From Henriciella sp. (GTDB taxonomy: Bacteria; Pseudomonadota; Alphaproteobacteria; Caulobacterales; Hyphomonadaceae), in assembly GCA_013213785.1 (NCBI GenBank), contig JABSPZ010000011.1, positions 62,001-126,000 of the forward strand: a stretch of 64,000 nucleotides of DNA, read 5' to 3'. Both the position numbers and the translations under genes were made by a program. The notes beneath the pieces are model-generated. The model had not been told where the DNA came from. It was given only the letters and a program-made list of their open reading frames with translations, and made no database searches. This document shows, piece by piece, positions 1 through 7,785 of the stretch (within the stretch, counting starts at the first letter, position 1; the number at the start of each line of letters is the position of its first letter).

Positions 1-198
1 ACACGCCGGGCAGGTCCAGCTTGCATATTCTACGATCGTGATCGGTGCATCAGCGTCCCCAAGCGCGATATCGGTCAATGCCAATCCGTTTGCCTCAGGC
101 GTCCCCTCCTGAGCGTTGCTTGTATCTGCAGCACCGCAGGCTGTTAGCGCGACAAAAGAGAAGGCGGCAACGGCTGCGCGGCGGGTGAGTTGGATCAT
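1..198 (-). CDS. DsbA-family thiol:disulfide oxidoreductase, lipoprotein (3' end outside window)
   Basis: Translating the complement from the ATG at 198 gives 66 codons before the window edge. The N-terminus is a lipoprotein signal (RRAAVAAFSFVALTAC, lipobox Cys at residue 21), then a short acidic linker, then the start of a thioredoxin fold (APITIVEYAS) ending in CPAC at residues 63-66, the expected CxxC redox motif. DsbA proteins oxidise cysteines of exported proteins; this one would be anchored to a membrane facing the periplasm. It lies 22 bp downstream of the DciA-family gene on the same strand, an order I recall as common in alphaproteobacteria (DUF721, dsbA-like, smc). Only the N-terminal third is visible, so the C-terminal fold is not confirmed. 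Confidence 0.8.
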   Translation of the reverse strand, partial: MIQLTRRAAVAAFSFVALTACGAADTSNAQEGTPEANGLALTDIALGDADAPITIVEYASWTCPAC

Positions 199-220
199 AG
201 GGGGACGACCTTTCAGAGGG

Positions 221-793
221 TTAGAAGGGGAGCGGAGGCGGCGATTCGCCTTCAGGTGTTTCAGGTTCAGCGGTTAACACGGCTTCGCCGAGCGCAACAA
301 TTGCTGCGCGCAACTTTTCGTCATCAATAGTTTTTGCGCTCGCGATGAGGGCGTCTTTTTGCTCTGGCGTCAGCGGGACTGGCTTGGAAATAGCTTGTTT
401 CGGTGCAGACCCAAGATGGCCCTGTAAAATCTTGATCGCGGTGATGTCGCCGCCTGCCGCCACAGAGACCCTCTGACGAATGATCTCACTTTGGTGTTGA
501 ACCAATCCGGCAGCGGCTGGAACCACCATAAGCGTGAGCCGTCGACCACCTTTTGCAGGTGTTAGCTTTTCCGGGCGGCATAAGCGCGCCAATTGCTCCC
601 CGACAATGTCTTTCCAGTTCACTTTCAGACGACTTAGCGTCGCAGCCTTCTGCGGGAGTTTTTTTCGGGCGAGGCGCATCGCCGCCATGCCGATCGTCTT
701 CGGGCCAGGGTGCACGGGCTTCGCCTTCGTATAACGAAGTTTGACGCGAGCGCGGGCTTCCTCCAGAGGATCGAGACTTGAACGTTTGACCAT
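221..793 (-). CDS. dciA: DciA-family (DUF721) protein
   Basis: A 190-residue basic protein read from the ATG at 793. The open frame runs further upstream, but that would overlap mutY, so MVKRSSLDPLEEARAR is the sensible start. The core WKDIVGEQLARLCRPEKLTP followed by a Gly/Arg-rich strand (GGRRLTLMVVPAAAGLVQHQ) is the DUF721 pattern. DUF721 proteins are now called DciA and are linked to loading of the replicative helicase DnaB in bacteria lacking DnaC. The C-terminal tail is helical and ends Pro-rich. The gene diverges from mutY with 19 bp between the two start codons and is followed by the DsbA-like gene on the same strand. The DnaB role is family knowledge; the family assignment comes from the core motif. 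Confidence 0.75.
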   Translation of the reverse strand: MVKRSSLDPLEEARARVKLRYTKAKPVHPGPKTIGMAAMRLARKKLPQKAATLSRLKVNWKDIVGEQLARLCRPEKLTPAKGGRRLTLMVVPAAAGLVQHQSEIIRQRVSVAAGGDITAIKILQGHLGSAPKQAISKPVPLTPEQKDALIASAKTIDDEKLRAAIVALGEAVLTAEPETPEGESPPPLPF

Positions 794-812
794 TCGCACC
801 ACTCTGCCCGGC

Positions 813-1850
813 ATGAACATGGATGAAAAGTTACACTTTGCAGACCTTTCTGACAGGTTGCTGGATTGGTACGCCGCGTCCGCGCGCGAACTGCCTTGGC
901 GTATTGGTCCAACTGACCGTGCCAAGGGCGTAAAACCGGATCCATATCGGGTTTGGCTCGCCGAGATCATGTTGCAGCAAACCACGGTGCCTCATGCGAC
1001 CCGGTACTATCTCGCTTTCACACAGCGCTGGCCGAGAATCGAAGACTTGGCAGCTGCGAAAGATGAGGACGTTATGGCGGCGTGGGCCGGGCTTGGCTAT
1101 TACGCCCGCGCCCGCAACCTACTTAAATGCGCTCGCGAAGTGGCGGTGCTCGGCGCCTGGCCGGATTCGGTCGAAGGGCTGCGCAAGCTTCCCGGTATAG
1201 GGCCTTACACCGCAGGCGCAGTTGCAGCACTCGCCTTCGGGCGTCAAGCGGCGGCCGTAGATGGGAATGTCGATCGGGTGTTTGCGCGGCTGATGGCTTT
1301 AAAGGGCGAGTGGAAGCTCGAGAAAGAGCGCCTAAAAGCGGAGGTCGAAGACCTGGTGCCAGCCGATCGCCCGGCTGAGTTCGCTGAAGCATTGATGGAT
1401 TTAGGGGCGACGGTTTGCACGCCGAAATCGCCAAATTGTTTGCTCTGTCCGCTAAGGTCCATGTGCGCAGCGCAAGCCGAGGGCCAGCCACAGCGATACC
1501 CAATCAAACCCAAGAAAACACCGAAACCAACGCGCCTCGGTCATGTCTATGTTTTGTTCGGTGAGGGCGGAAGTGTCATGACGGAGCGACGTCCGGACAA
1601 GGGCTTGCTTGGTGGTATGCTCGGCCTCCCAACGTCAGACTGGGCCGACGCATTGCCGGCCTCCCAATTCCCCTCTCAGGCGAATTGGGAGGCCGTGGGC
1701 GAAGTTCGGCACGTCTTTACGCACTTTGCCTTGACGCTCACCGTTTGGCGCGCGGACGCGGATCAATCGTATTCAGACCCGCAGCAAACGGCGGATGCCT
1801 TGCCGAGCGTTTTTGCAAAAGCACTGAAATTGGCGCTGCCAACACGATAA
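813..1850 (+). CDS. mutY: A/G-specific adenine glycosylase
   Basis: 345 residues from the ATG at 813 (MNMDEKLHF). Removes adenine mispaired with 8-oxoguanine or G in base excision repair. Visible signatures: WYAASARELPWR at the N-terminus, the LAEIMLQQTTV block, GLGYYARARNL, a helix-hairpin-helix LPGIGPYTAGAVAALAF followed by VDGNVDRV containing the catalytic Asp, and the four Cys of the [4Fe-4S] cluster in CTPKSPNCLLCPLRSMC. The C-terminal part resembles the NUDIX-like 8-oxoG recognition domain. Length is typical. The frame stays open upstream to 741, but that would run over the start of dciA. Confidence 0.95.
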   Translation: MNMDEKLHFADLSDRLLDWYAASARELPWRIGPTDRAKGVKPDPYRVWLAEIMLQQTTVPHATRYYLAFTQRWPRIEDLAAAKDEDVMAAWAGLGYYARARNLLKCAREVAVLGAWPDSVEGLRKLPGIGPYTAGAVAALAFGRQAAAVDGNVDRVFARLMALKGEWKLEKERLKAEVEDLVPADRPAEFAEALMDLGATVCTPKSPNCLLCPLRSMCAAQAEGQPQRYPIKPKKTPKPTRLGHVYVLFGEGGSVMTERRPDKGLLGGMLGLPTSDWADALPASQFPSQANWEAVGEVRHVFTHFALTLTVWRADADQSYSDPQQTADALPSVFAKALKLALPTR

Positions 1851-2113
1851 AACCTGCAAGTGGAATTGGCACGCGTTTGGGGTAATGCGTCTTGCAAGAG
1901 AATGTATTGCAGACCGCTTTGCGTATTGCAGTACCCGGGCTTTTCCCATGGCCCGCTGGGCATGAATCAACCCGGCAAGTGCAGTTAATTTTGCCCAAAA
2001 ACTCATAAAATACAGAGATTTCAAGCGTGGATGTAAAATTGCGTTGTTCAATTAGCTTTTGGCGAAATTTCGTTCGGCGAGAGCGCTAATTTTGAACCAA
2101 AAAGGGAATTCCC
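1851..2113 (+). promoter_or_regulatory. Leader of the curli-like operon with structured 5' region
   Basis: No gene is seen in these 263 bases. The nine-mer GTATTGCAG occurs twice at 1904-1912 and 1923-1931 (19-bp period), suggesting paired regulator half-sites. Near the 3' end GTTCAATTAGC (2046-2056) can pair with GCTAATTTTGAAC (2085-2097), with two extra bases bulged; the loop holds the perfect palindrome CGAAATTTCG (2063-2072). The ribosome-binding stretch is itself inside the palindrome GGGAATTCCC (2104-2113), which abuts the ATG at 2114. The arrangement could regulate translation of the first gene, but no known riboswitch class is recognised. Confidence 0.45.
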
Positions 2114-2554
2114 ATGAATACGATAAAATATCTCTCTGCCATGGCACTCGCGGCTGGTCTTATGGGATCGATCGCAGCTCACGCGGCGCCTCAAAACGGA
2201 AAGCAATTCAAGAATGCGATGCAAAATGCGTCTCAAGCACGCTTGAACCGCAATGGCAGCAACGTACTCCGTTTTGATGCAGATCAAGAAACAACGATGC
2301 GCAATGTCACTGTTGCGAATAGCGGGCTGCGCATGAACTCTGTCCATGTGGACGACTCACTCATCGCTGATCTCGATGTGGACCAAGACACGAAAATTCG
2401 TCGTTCAACGATCTCACATTCAAACGTGACTTTGAACTCGCTCGACATGACACGTGCCCGTTCGATCAAGAGCGACGTGGACCAAGATGCCACCGTTCGA
2501 AATCTGTCCGCCTATGGAGCGACGATCTCGGCAAATACGATTTCCATTCGATAG
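2114..2554 (+). CDS. Exported 33-residue-repeat protein, candidate fibre subunit
   Basis: 146 residues. A Sec signal peptide (MNTIKYLSAMALAAGLMGSI, probable cleavage near AHA at residue 24) is followed by an Asn/Gln-rich segment and three tandem repeats starting at residues 55, 88 and 121, exactly 33 apart, the last shortened. Each begins D-x-D-Q-(E/D)-x-x-hydrophobic-R and continues with alternating hydrophobic/polar residues ending N-(S/T)-hydrophobic, a beta-solenoid-like pattern. No cysteines are present in the mature part. The Asn/Gln/Ser content, the regular repeat, and its place upstream of a CsgC/CsgH-like and a CsgG-like gene suggest a surface amyloid or fibre subunit analogous to curlin or HfaA. 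It does not match the classical curlin repeat, so the function is inferred. Confidence 0.6.
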   Translation: MNTIKYLSAMALAAGLMGSIAAHAAPQNGKQFKNAMQNASQARLNRNGSNVLRFDADQETTMRNVTVANSGLRMNSVHVDDSLIADLDVDQDTKIRRSTISHSNVTLNSLDMTRARSIKSDVDQDATVRNLSAYGATISANTISIR

Positions 2555-2563
2555 GAGATTGTG

Positions 2564-2974
2564 ATGAAGCGCGCGAGACGGAGCCTCTCATATTTGGGAT
2601 ACGGAACGTGTATCTTGATCGTTATCACACTGTTGATGCCCTCTTATGTGCAGGCCCAGTCCGCGCGCTTCACCATCATTGACGCACGGGACGGGATGAC
2701 GCTTGAAGTCGTGGAAGCTTATGCCAATGCTATGGGCGCAAACGCCGAAACCGCTTTGGTTCGTAGCCGCATAAAAGTGCTAACCTCCTCGCGGCACGGA
2801 TTTGATGCTGGGGCCGTAGAGCTTCCAGATCATGTTCGCCAAGCCGATATCGACGTCACGGTGATGGTCCAACAGGAATCGGGTCCAACTGGATCAATTG
2901 ACGCCAACCATATTCATGCCGCGCGGAACCTACCGCAGCGCATAAAGCAATCCACTCACATTCAAGGACACTAA
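2564..2974 (+). CDS. Small exported CsgC/CsgH-like protein
   Basis: 136 residues from the ATG at 2564. A GTG at 2561 is also in frame, but GGAG at 2554-2557, overlapping the upstream stop, fits the ATG better. A hydrophobic signal segment (YGTCILIVITLLMPSYVQAQ) precedes a domain of about 100 residues. The stretch ETALVRSRIKVLTSSRHG...AGAVELP...IDVTVMVQQ resembles the beta-sandwich pattern of CsgC/CsgH proteins, periplasmic factors that keep curlin soluble. The match is at the level of pattern only. The gene follows the repeat protein by 9 bp and precedes the CsgG-like gene by 3 bp, so the three are almost certainly cotranscribed. A periplasmic chaperone for the repeat protein is my inference. 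Confidence 0.5.
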   Translation: MKRARRSLSYLGYGTCILIVITLLMPSYVQAQSARFTIIDARDGMTLEVVEAYANAMGANAETALVRSRIKVLTSSRHGFDAGAVELPDHVRQADIDVTVMVQQESGPTGSIDANHIHAARNLPQRIKQSTHIQGH

Positions 2975-2977
2975 GCC

Positions 2978-3832
2978 ATGCGCATATTCGCACTCTTTCT
3001 TCTTCTTTGTGCGCCGGCTTGCACCTCAGTTCAAAACGCGGCCGACGTGAAGCCCCCAATTGGGATGAAATACACCCATGCCGGATTTAGCGTCGATGAA
3101 GATGCTGCCCGGGCGCACCAAGCTTTCGAGATGAAGCTCGAAGAAGCCAAAGCGCTGATTTCGGAGGCGCGTCCCAAGACCGCTCCTTTGACGCTCGTTT
3201 ATGTGACCAACACGTTGAACCTGGTCGATACGCCAACTTCTTTCACACGTGATATGGGCGCGCCCGAGGCACCGACAGCGCGCATCGCGGCCACACAGCA
3301 GTATCGCGGAAGCTCGCTTCGCGTGATCGATCCGAACCACTTCTCTGCTGACATGGCGCTCGATTGCCAAAATGCCGACAATGGCGCGCGTGTCTTTCAG
3401 TTGCGCACTTATGTGAGCAATTATGACCCGGCTGTACGGCGTAACAATCGCGGTGTGTCGCCTTATGCTCAAGATAACGAGACGGGAATCGATCTGTCGC
3501 GGCAATCTGGTTCAACAACGGATGTCTTTACCATCGATACAGAGCTGACCGATTGCTATGGCAACGTGCTGCGCGCTTTATCGCCGGTGGTCGAAGTTAC
3601 GTCTGTTTCTCGCGGAAACTCGGTCTTCTTCTTTTCTGAGTTTTTCGGCTTGTACGCCAATCAGTCCAATTATGTCTCTACCAATCTAAACGGCGCCAAA
3701 AAGCGGGCGATTGAGTTGGTAATCGCCGAGATCGGACTTTTCATGGCAGGGGTGCCTGACCATGAGATCAATCGAATCTTTGCGCCCGTCATTACCGAGG
3801 CTGCGGCTGAACAGACTGTTGGGGCTTCGTAA
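2978..3832 (+). CDS. Divergent CsgG/HfaB-like lipoprotein, candidate outer-membrane secretion channel
   Basis: 284 residues, close to the length of CsgG. The N-terminus MRIFALFLLLCAPAC is a lipoprotein signal with the modified Cys at residue 15. A long helix-forming segment follows (DEDAARAHQAFEMKLEEAKALI). The second half runs RTYVSNYDPAVRR...IDTELTDCYGNVLRALSPVVEVTSVSRGNSVFFFSEFFGLYA and ends with a helix (KKRAIELVIAEIGLFMAG). That succession (a YxSN strand, strands ending xxTGxVL-like, an aromatic hairpin, a C-terminal helix) parallels the CsgG fold, whose nonamers secrete curlin. HfaB of Caulobacter is a CsgG relative that anchors holdfast. Sequence identity is low, so this is a hypothesis supported mainly by operon context. 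Confidence 0.5.
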   Translation: MRIFALFLLLCAPACTSVQNAADVKPPIGMKYTHAGFSVDEDAARAHQAFEMKLEEAKALISEARPKTAPLTLVYVTNTLNLVDTPTSFTRDMGAPEAPTARIAATQQYRGSSLRVIDPNHFSADMALDCQNADNGARVFQLRTYVSNYDPAVRRNNRGVSPYAQDNETGIDLSRQSGSTTDVFTIDTELTDCYGNVLRALSPVVEVTSVSRGNSVFFFSEFFGLYANQSNYVSTNLNGAKKRAIELVIAEIGLFMAGVPDHEINRIFAPVITEAAAEQTVGAS

Positions 3833-4191
3833 CAGCTTTCTGGTTCCGGATCCTGCGCTGAAAAACTCGACGAGCATCCAATGCACAGATTTTGCCCGAA
3901 CATGTTCGCGCATGCAGCAATTCTCATCATGACCGGAACAATTCCCGCTGACCAAGATTAGAGTTCGCGATCCACTCAAAAGAGTGATTGCGTCTCAGTC
4001 GTCCAGAAATGGACGGGCTATTCGGCGCACTGGATTGCGCTGATTACATAAAATCCAATCGTCGGTGTCAGGCGACATCGCCGATTTTCCTTTTCCTTAT
4101 CTGCGTTCGCGAAAAGACCGCCGCAAGAAACTGCGCGCGTTCTGGTTCGCCTCACTCACGCCTTTTGCCTGGGCGGAAGAAAGGATATGAA
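3833..4191. other. Intergenic region before the broken TonB receptor
   Basis: 359 bases without a convincing gene. It contains the perfect 12-bp palindrome CGAACATGTTCG (3897-3908) and two small stem-loops, CACTC/GAGTG (3973-3986) and CGTCC/GGACG (4000-4015), neither followed by a clear T run. AAAGGA just before 4192 is a good ribosome-binding site for the receptor gene. The receptor frame stays open back to 3988, but that stretch has no signal peptide and I do not treat it as coding. Confidence 0.4.
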
Positions 4192-6582
4192 ATGACTGCC
4201 TCCCTAAAAACTTATTGTGCCCTTGCACTAGTTCTTACTACCATCGCCGCGTATGCGCTCCCGGCACAGTCGCAATCGACTGAGACCACCTCCGAAGAAG
4301 ATGCCATAATGACCGCCGTGGTCGTTGAAGGGCGCCGCATCTCCCAAACCGATCTCGCTATTGGGCTTGATGAAGCGACGAATACAGTCGCTGTGACGCG
4401 CGAAGAGTTATTATCGGCCCCGTCGGGAATCTCCGGTCTCAAGATGTTGGAGACGTTGCCCGGCTTCAATGTCCAAACGGACGGCGCGCTAGGGCTCTAC
4501 GAGTTCGGGAACTCAGTGATGGTGCGCGCGTTCAATCTGCAGCAGATTGGGTTTGTTTTGGATGGGATTCCGATGGGCCGATCGGACGCTTTTGGGGGCA
4601 GTCCGATCTTCCGATATGTCGACAATGAAAATCTCGGATCAGTCGTCGCTTCGCCGGGGGCAGGGGATGTCTCTCTGCCTAGCTATGCTTCACTTGGCCC
4701 AATCGTTTCATACAACTCAATTGACCCAGCGACGGAGCTTGGCGGAATCATTGGGTACACCGTCGGCGATGACAATTTACAACGGACGTTTCTGAAGTTT
4801 GAAACCGGGAAGATTGGCGGCTTTTCAGCTTATATCAGTCGCTCGAAAACCGATGGCGACTTGTGGCGGGGGCCTGGCACAATTGATCGCGAGCATTTTG
4901 AGGCGAAGGCTCTTTATGAGTTCGATGGCGGGACCACTTTGACGGCCAAATATGTTTCGAACGACTTTTTTGACTTCGACTCGCCGTCCGGCTCTCGATC
5001 GACATTTGAAGCGAATGGGTCTGATTTTGGCTATGCCGAAACCCTTCCAGAGACAGGTTGTATCATTCCCGTTGAGGTCGACTTTAATCAAGATGGCGTA
5101 ATTGACGACTCGGATTTCCAGCCTCTTCAAACCGGCTCATGCACATCTTACTTCGCCGATCGTGTGAATATACGCCAGGACAGCCTCTATTCCTTGAGCT
5201 TGGAGTCTAACCTTGCAGAGAACTTTTTCGCGAAGGCCACGGCTTATTATGAAGACAAGGATGGGTTTGGTGTTTCTCCCGATAGCTACGGGAACACTTT
5301 GGGTCGGTTTTTAGATCAGGTTGAAGTGGGCGTGCCGGTGACGCACCCGCGCGGTGTTCAATACGGCTTATCAACCGTTGGCGGTGACCGAACGGGTCTG
5401 GTGCTGGATTTTGAATGGCAGATTGCCAATCACAGTCTCGAGTTTGGGGGGTGGGTTGAAGAAGATGTCTATGATCGCACGCAGCTACGCCTCAACAATA
5501 CGAATGGTAGTGCCGATGGCGAAGTTCTGTTCGATGAGGTCGCCTATTTTCGACGCGATTACACCGCAACGCGCGAAAGTACTCAGGTCTATCTCAAAGA
5601 CACGATCAGCTTGTTGGATGACCGTCTGCGCGTCGAGCTTGGGGCTAAGCTGCTCGACATTGATTATGAACTCGATGGATATCGCGACTTTAATGATTAT
5701 GCCATTCGCATTGGCGATCCAGGCGAGGGCGACACGTTGCCGGGCTTTGGGCCGCAAGTGATCACTGCCAGCTATTCAAGCGATCCATTGCCCATGGTCG
5801 GGGCCGTTTATGATCTCAATGAGACCGACCAGGTGTTTGCCTCTTACTCGCAAAACTTCGCACTACCACGAGGCGTAGATACGATTTTCGATGATGCGGT
5901 AGGTTTCCCCGCGCCGCAGCCGGATGCTTAGGAATCGACCAATTACGAGATTGGGTATCGCACAAGCCGACCTCAATTTAACGCAAGCGTAGCCGCCTTC
6001 TACACGGCCTTCGACAACCGTATTGTCTCGGGAAACGTGCTCAATCCGGCGACGCAGCAGCCGGAAAGTTTCTCCGTCAACGCGGGTGAGACAAGCGCCT
6101 TTGGTGTCGAGCTGTCTGGGGTCTATCAGCCAGACTTTTTCGACGACCGAGTCTACGCCAACTTCAATCTGACTTATAATCAGACCGAACTGAAAGATGG
6201 ATTCGGGACAAATCCAGCTGGCAGCCAGCTCGCGGACAGTCCGGAGTGGATCTTCACCGGTGGCGTGACCTATGAGCCAACCGAGTGGCTCGTTGCGAAC
6301 CTATCAACCAAGTATACGGGCGAGCGTTTTGCGGACTTCAAAGAAGCATCGGTTAGCCCCGGCAATGTCATGGAAAGCTATTTCCTATGGAGCGGTTATG
6401 TCGATATTGGCGGACCGAACAATTTTGGCCTTCCCGAGAATATCAGCTTGCGGTTCAACGTGGACAATATTTTCGATGAAGAGACTTTGGCCTTCACGTT
6501 TACGTCTTCAAGCGGCGGGAATGCTTTCTTCAGACCGCTCAATCCGAGAACATTCCAAGCAACCTTAACCGCCCGCTTCTAG
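4192..6582 (+). pseudogene. TonB-dependent receptor interrupted by one in-frame TAG
   Basis: The frame from ATG 4192 runs through a signal peptide (ALALVLTTIAAYALPAQS), a plug domain and most of a 22-stranded barrel, hits TAG at 5929-5931, then continues in the same frame with ESTNYEIGYRTSRPQF and an intact barrel end to a terminal Phe at 6582. The receptor pattern at this place is xxSTNYEIG, so the TAG replaces one codon of a conserved stretch; GAG, CAG or AAG to TAG would each explain it. Total length of about 796 codons is normal for the family. Residues 297-309 (DFNQDGVIDDSDF) form an EF-hand-like calcium loop. Substrate unknown. Either a recent pseudogene or a sequencing error; the flanking codons show no other decay. 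Confidence 0.85.
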
Positions 6583-6609
6583 ATATAGACTCATGGATAG
6601 AGTATAAAA

Positions 6610-6624
6610 GTTCTTGTTTTGTTC
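6610..6624 (+). promoter_or_regulatory. LexA (SOS) box GTTC-N7-GTTC
   Basis: The sequence GTTCTTGTTTTGTTC is a perfect direct-repeat SOS box of the alphaproteobacterial type (GTTC, seven bases, GTTC). It ends 25 bp before the ATG of the radical SAM gene at 6650 and overlaps an AT-rich stretch with a TATAAA at 6604-6609. This is the only site of its kind I noticed near a start codon in the window. Confidence 0.75.
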
Positions 6625-6649
6625 TAAAATGTGTGATCCATAGCGGACC

Positions 6650-7783
6650 ATGCGAACGGGACAAAAACTCTCTTCGAAAGGCCGGGTGGGCCGGGCCGCG
6701 GTGGTGGAGGTGCAGGAGCGCTTCCATCATCGCGGCCGCGGCGCGGTCTCGAACCAAACCGGACGATTTGAAGCCGAGACGCATGAGCCTTTGGATGATG
6801 GGTGGGGCACAATCGAGGAGGATGCACCGCGCCTCGAAACGACGCTGACCAAGGAAACGCCGCGGACGATCATCACCTTTAATAAGTCACCTGACATACA
6901 TTTTGATCGCTCCATCAATCCCTATCGCGGGTGCGAGCATGGCTGTGTGTATTGCTTCGCACGCCCAACGCACGCCTATCATGGTCTCTCCGCGGGATTG
7001 GATTTTGAGAGCAAGCTTTTCTACAAACCGGATGGTCCGGACTTGCTTTTGAAAGAGCTGTCTCGCCCGGGATATGTGCCGCGACCGATCGCGCTTGGTG
7101 TGAATACCGATGCCTATCAGCCGGTGGAGCGAGAGCAAAAGTTGACTCGTCGGTTCTTGCAGATCCTAAGCGACCACAATCATCCGGTCTCGCTGTTGAC
7201 CAAGTCAGCGCTCATCCAGCGTGATTTGGATTTGATCGCTCCAATGGCGGAGAAGCAGCTCTGCCGGGTTGGGGTCTCGATCACGACGCTCGACCCAAAA
7301 CTTGCGCGGGCGATGGAGCCGCGCGCTGCGGCGCCACATAAGCGGTACGAGACCGTGCGAGCGCTGAGCGATGCGGGTGTCCCAGTCACGGTCATGGCGG
7401 CGCCAATTATTCCGACTCTCAATGAGGCTGAGCTGGAGCGTCTCCTCGAAGCAGCAAAGAAGAATGGGGCGGTCGGGGCAGGCTATGTAATGCTGCGGTT
7501 ACCACATGAGCTGAAGGATCTTTTCCACGAATGGCTCACGCAGCATTATCCGGGTCGCGCCGCGCGCGTGATCAATTTGTTGCGCGAGATGCGCGGCGGC
7601 AAAGACTATGATGCAGAATGGTTCGCACGGGGGGCTGGCCGGGGGGCACATGCCAAACTCATTGCGAACAGGTTCGTCCGCACGGCGCGTCGACTGGGAC
7701 TCGCGCCCCAACGCACGCCGTTGCGGACGGACCTTTTTCAACCGCCTGTCTTGCGCGGCGATCAGTACCGAATGGACCTGTGA
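6650..7783 (+). CDS. PA0069-family radical SAM protein, predicted SOS-regulated
   Basis: 377 residues. The cluster motif CEHGCVYC (CxxxCxxC) follows NPYRGCEH, preceded by NKSPDIHFDRSINPYRGC, the hallmark of the PA0069/Rv2578c group related to spore photoproduct lyase-like radical SAM proteins. Downstream blocks GVNTDAYQPVER, SLLTKSALIQRDLDL, VGVSITTLD and APIIPTLNEAELERLL are typical. The reaction is not established. The N-terminal 60 residues are Arg/Gly-rich, and ATG 6650 lacks a clear Shine-Dalgarno, so translation may be leaderless or begin slightly downstream. The SOS box 25 bp upstream points to a DNA-damage role. It converges with the MFS gene, stop codons 2 bp apart. Confidence 0.85.
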   Translation: MRTGQKLSSKGRVGRAAVVEVQERFHHRGRGAVSNQTGRFEAETHEPLDDGWGTIEEDAPRLETTLTKETPRTIITFNKSPDIHFDRSINPYRGCEHGCVYCFARPTHAYHGLSAGLDFESKLFYKPDGPDLLLKELSRPGYVPRPIALGVNTDAYQPVEREQKLTRRFLQILSDHNHPVSLLTKSALIQRDLDLIAPMAEKQLCRVGVSITTLDPKLARAMEPRAAAPHKRYETVRALSDAGVPVTVMAAPIIPTLNEAELERLLEAAKKNGAVGAGYVMLRLPHELKDLFHEWLTQHYPGRAARVINLLREMRGGKDYDAEWFARGAGRGAHAKLIANRFVRTARRLGLAPQRTPLRTDLFQPPVLRGDQYRMDL

Positions 7784-7785
7784 TC

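Noticed and set aside
1866-1885. Sigma-54-like TTGGCACG element
   Set aside because: The -12 half reads GG instead of GC at the required distance, and no activator binding pattern is evident.
5929-5931. TAG recoding as an amino acid
   Set aside because: Many genes in the window end normally in TAG, so genome-wide recoding is excluded; a nonsense change or sequencing error is simpler.
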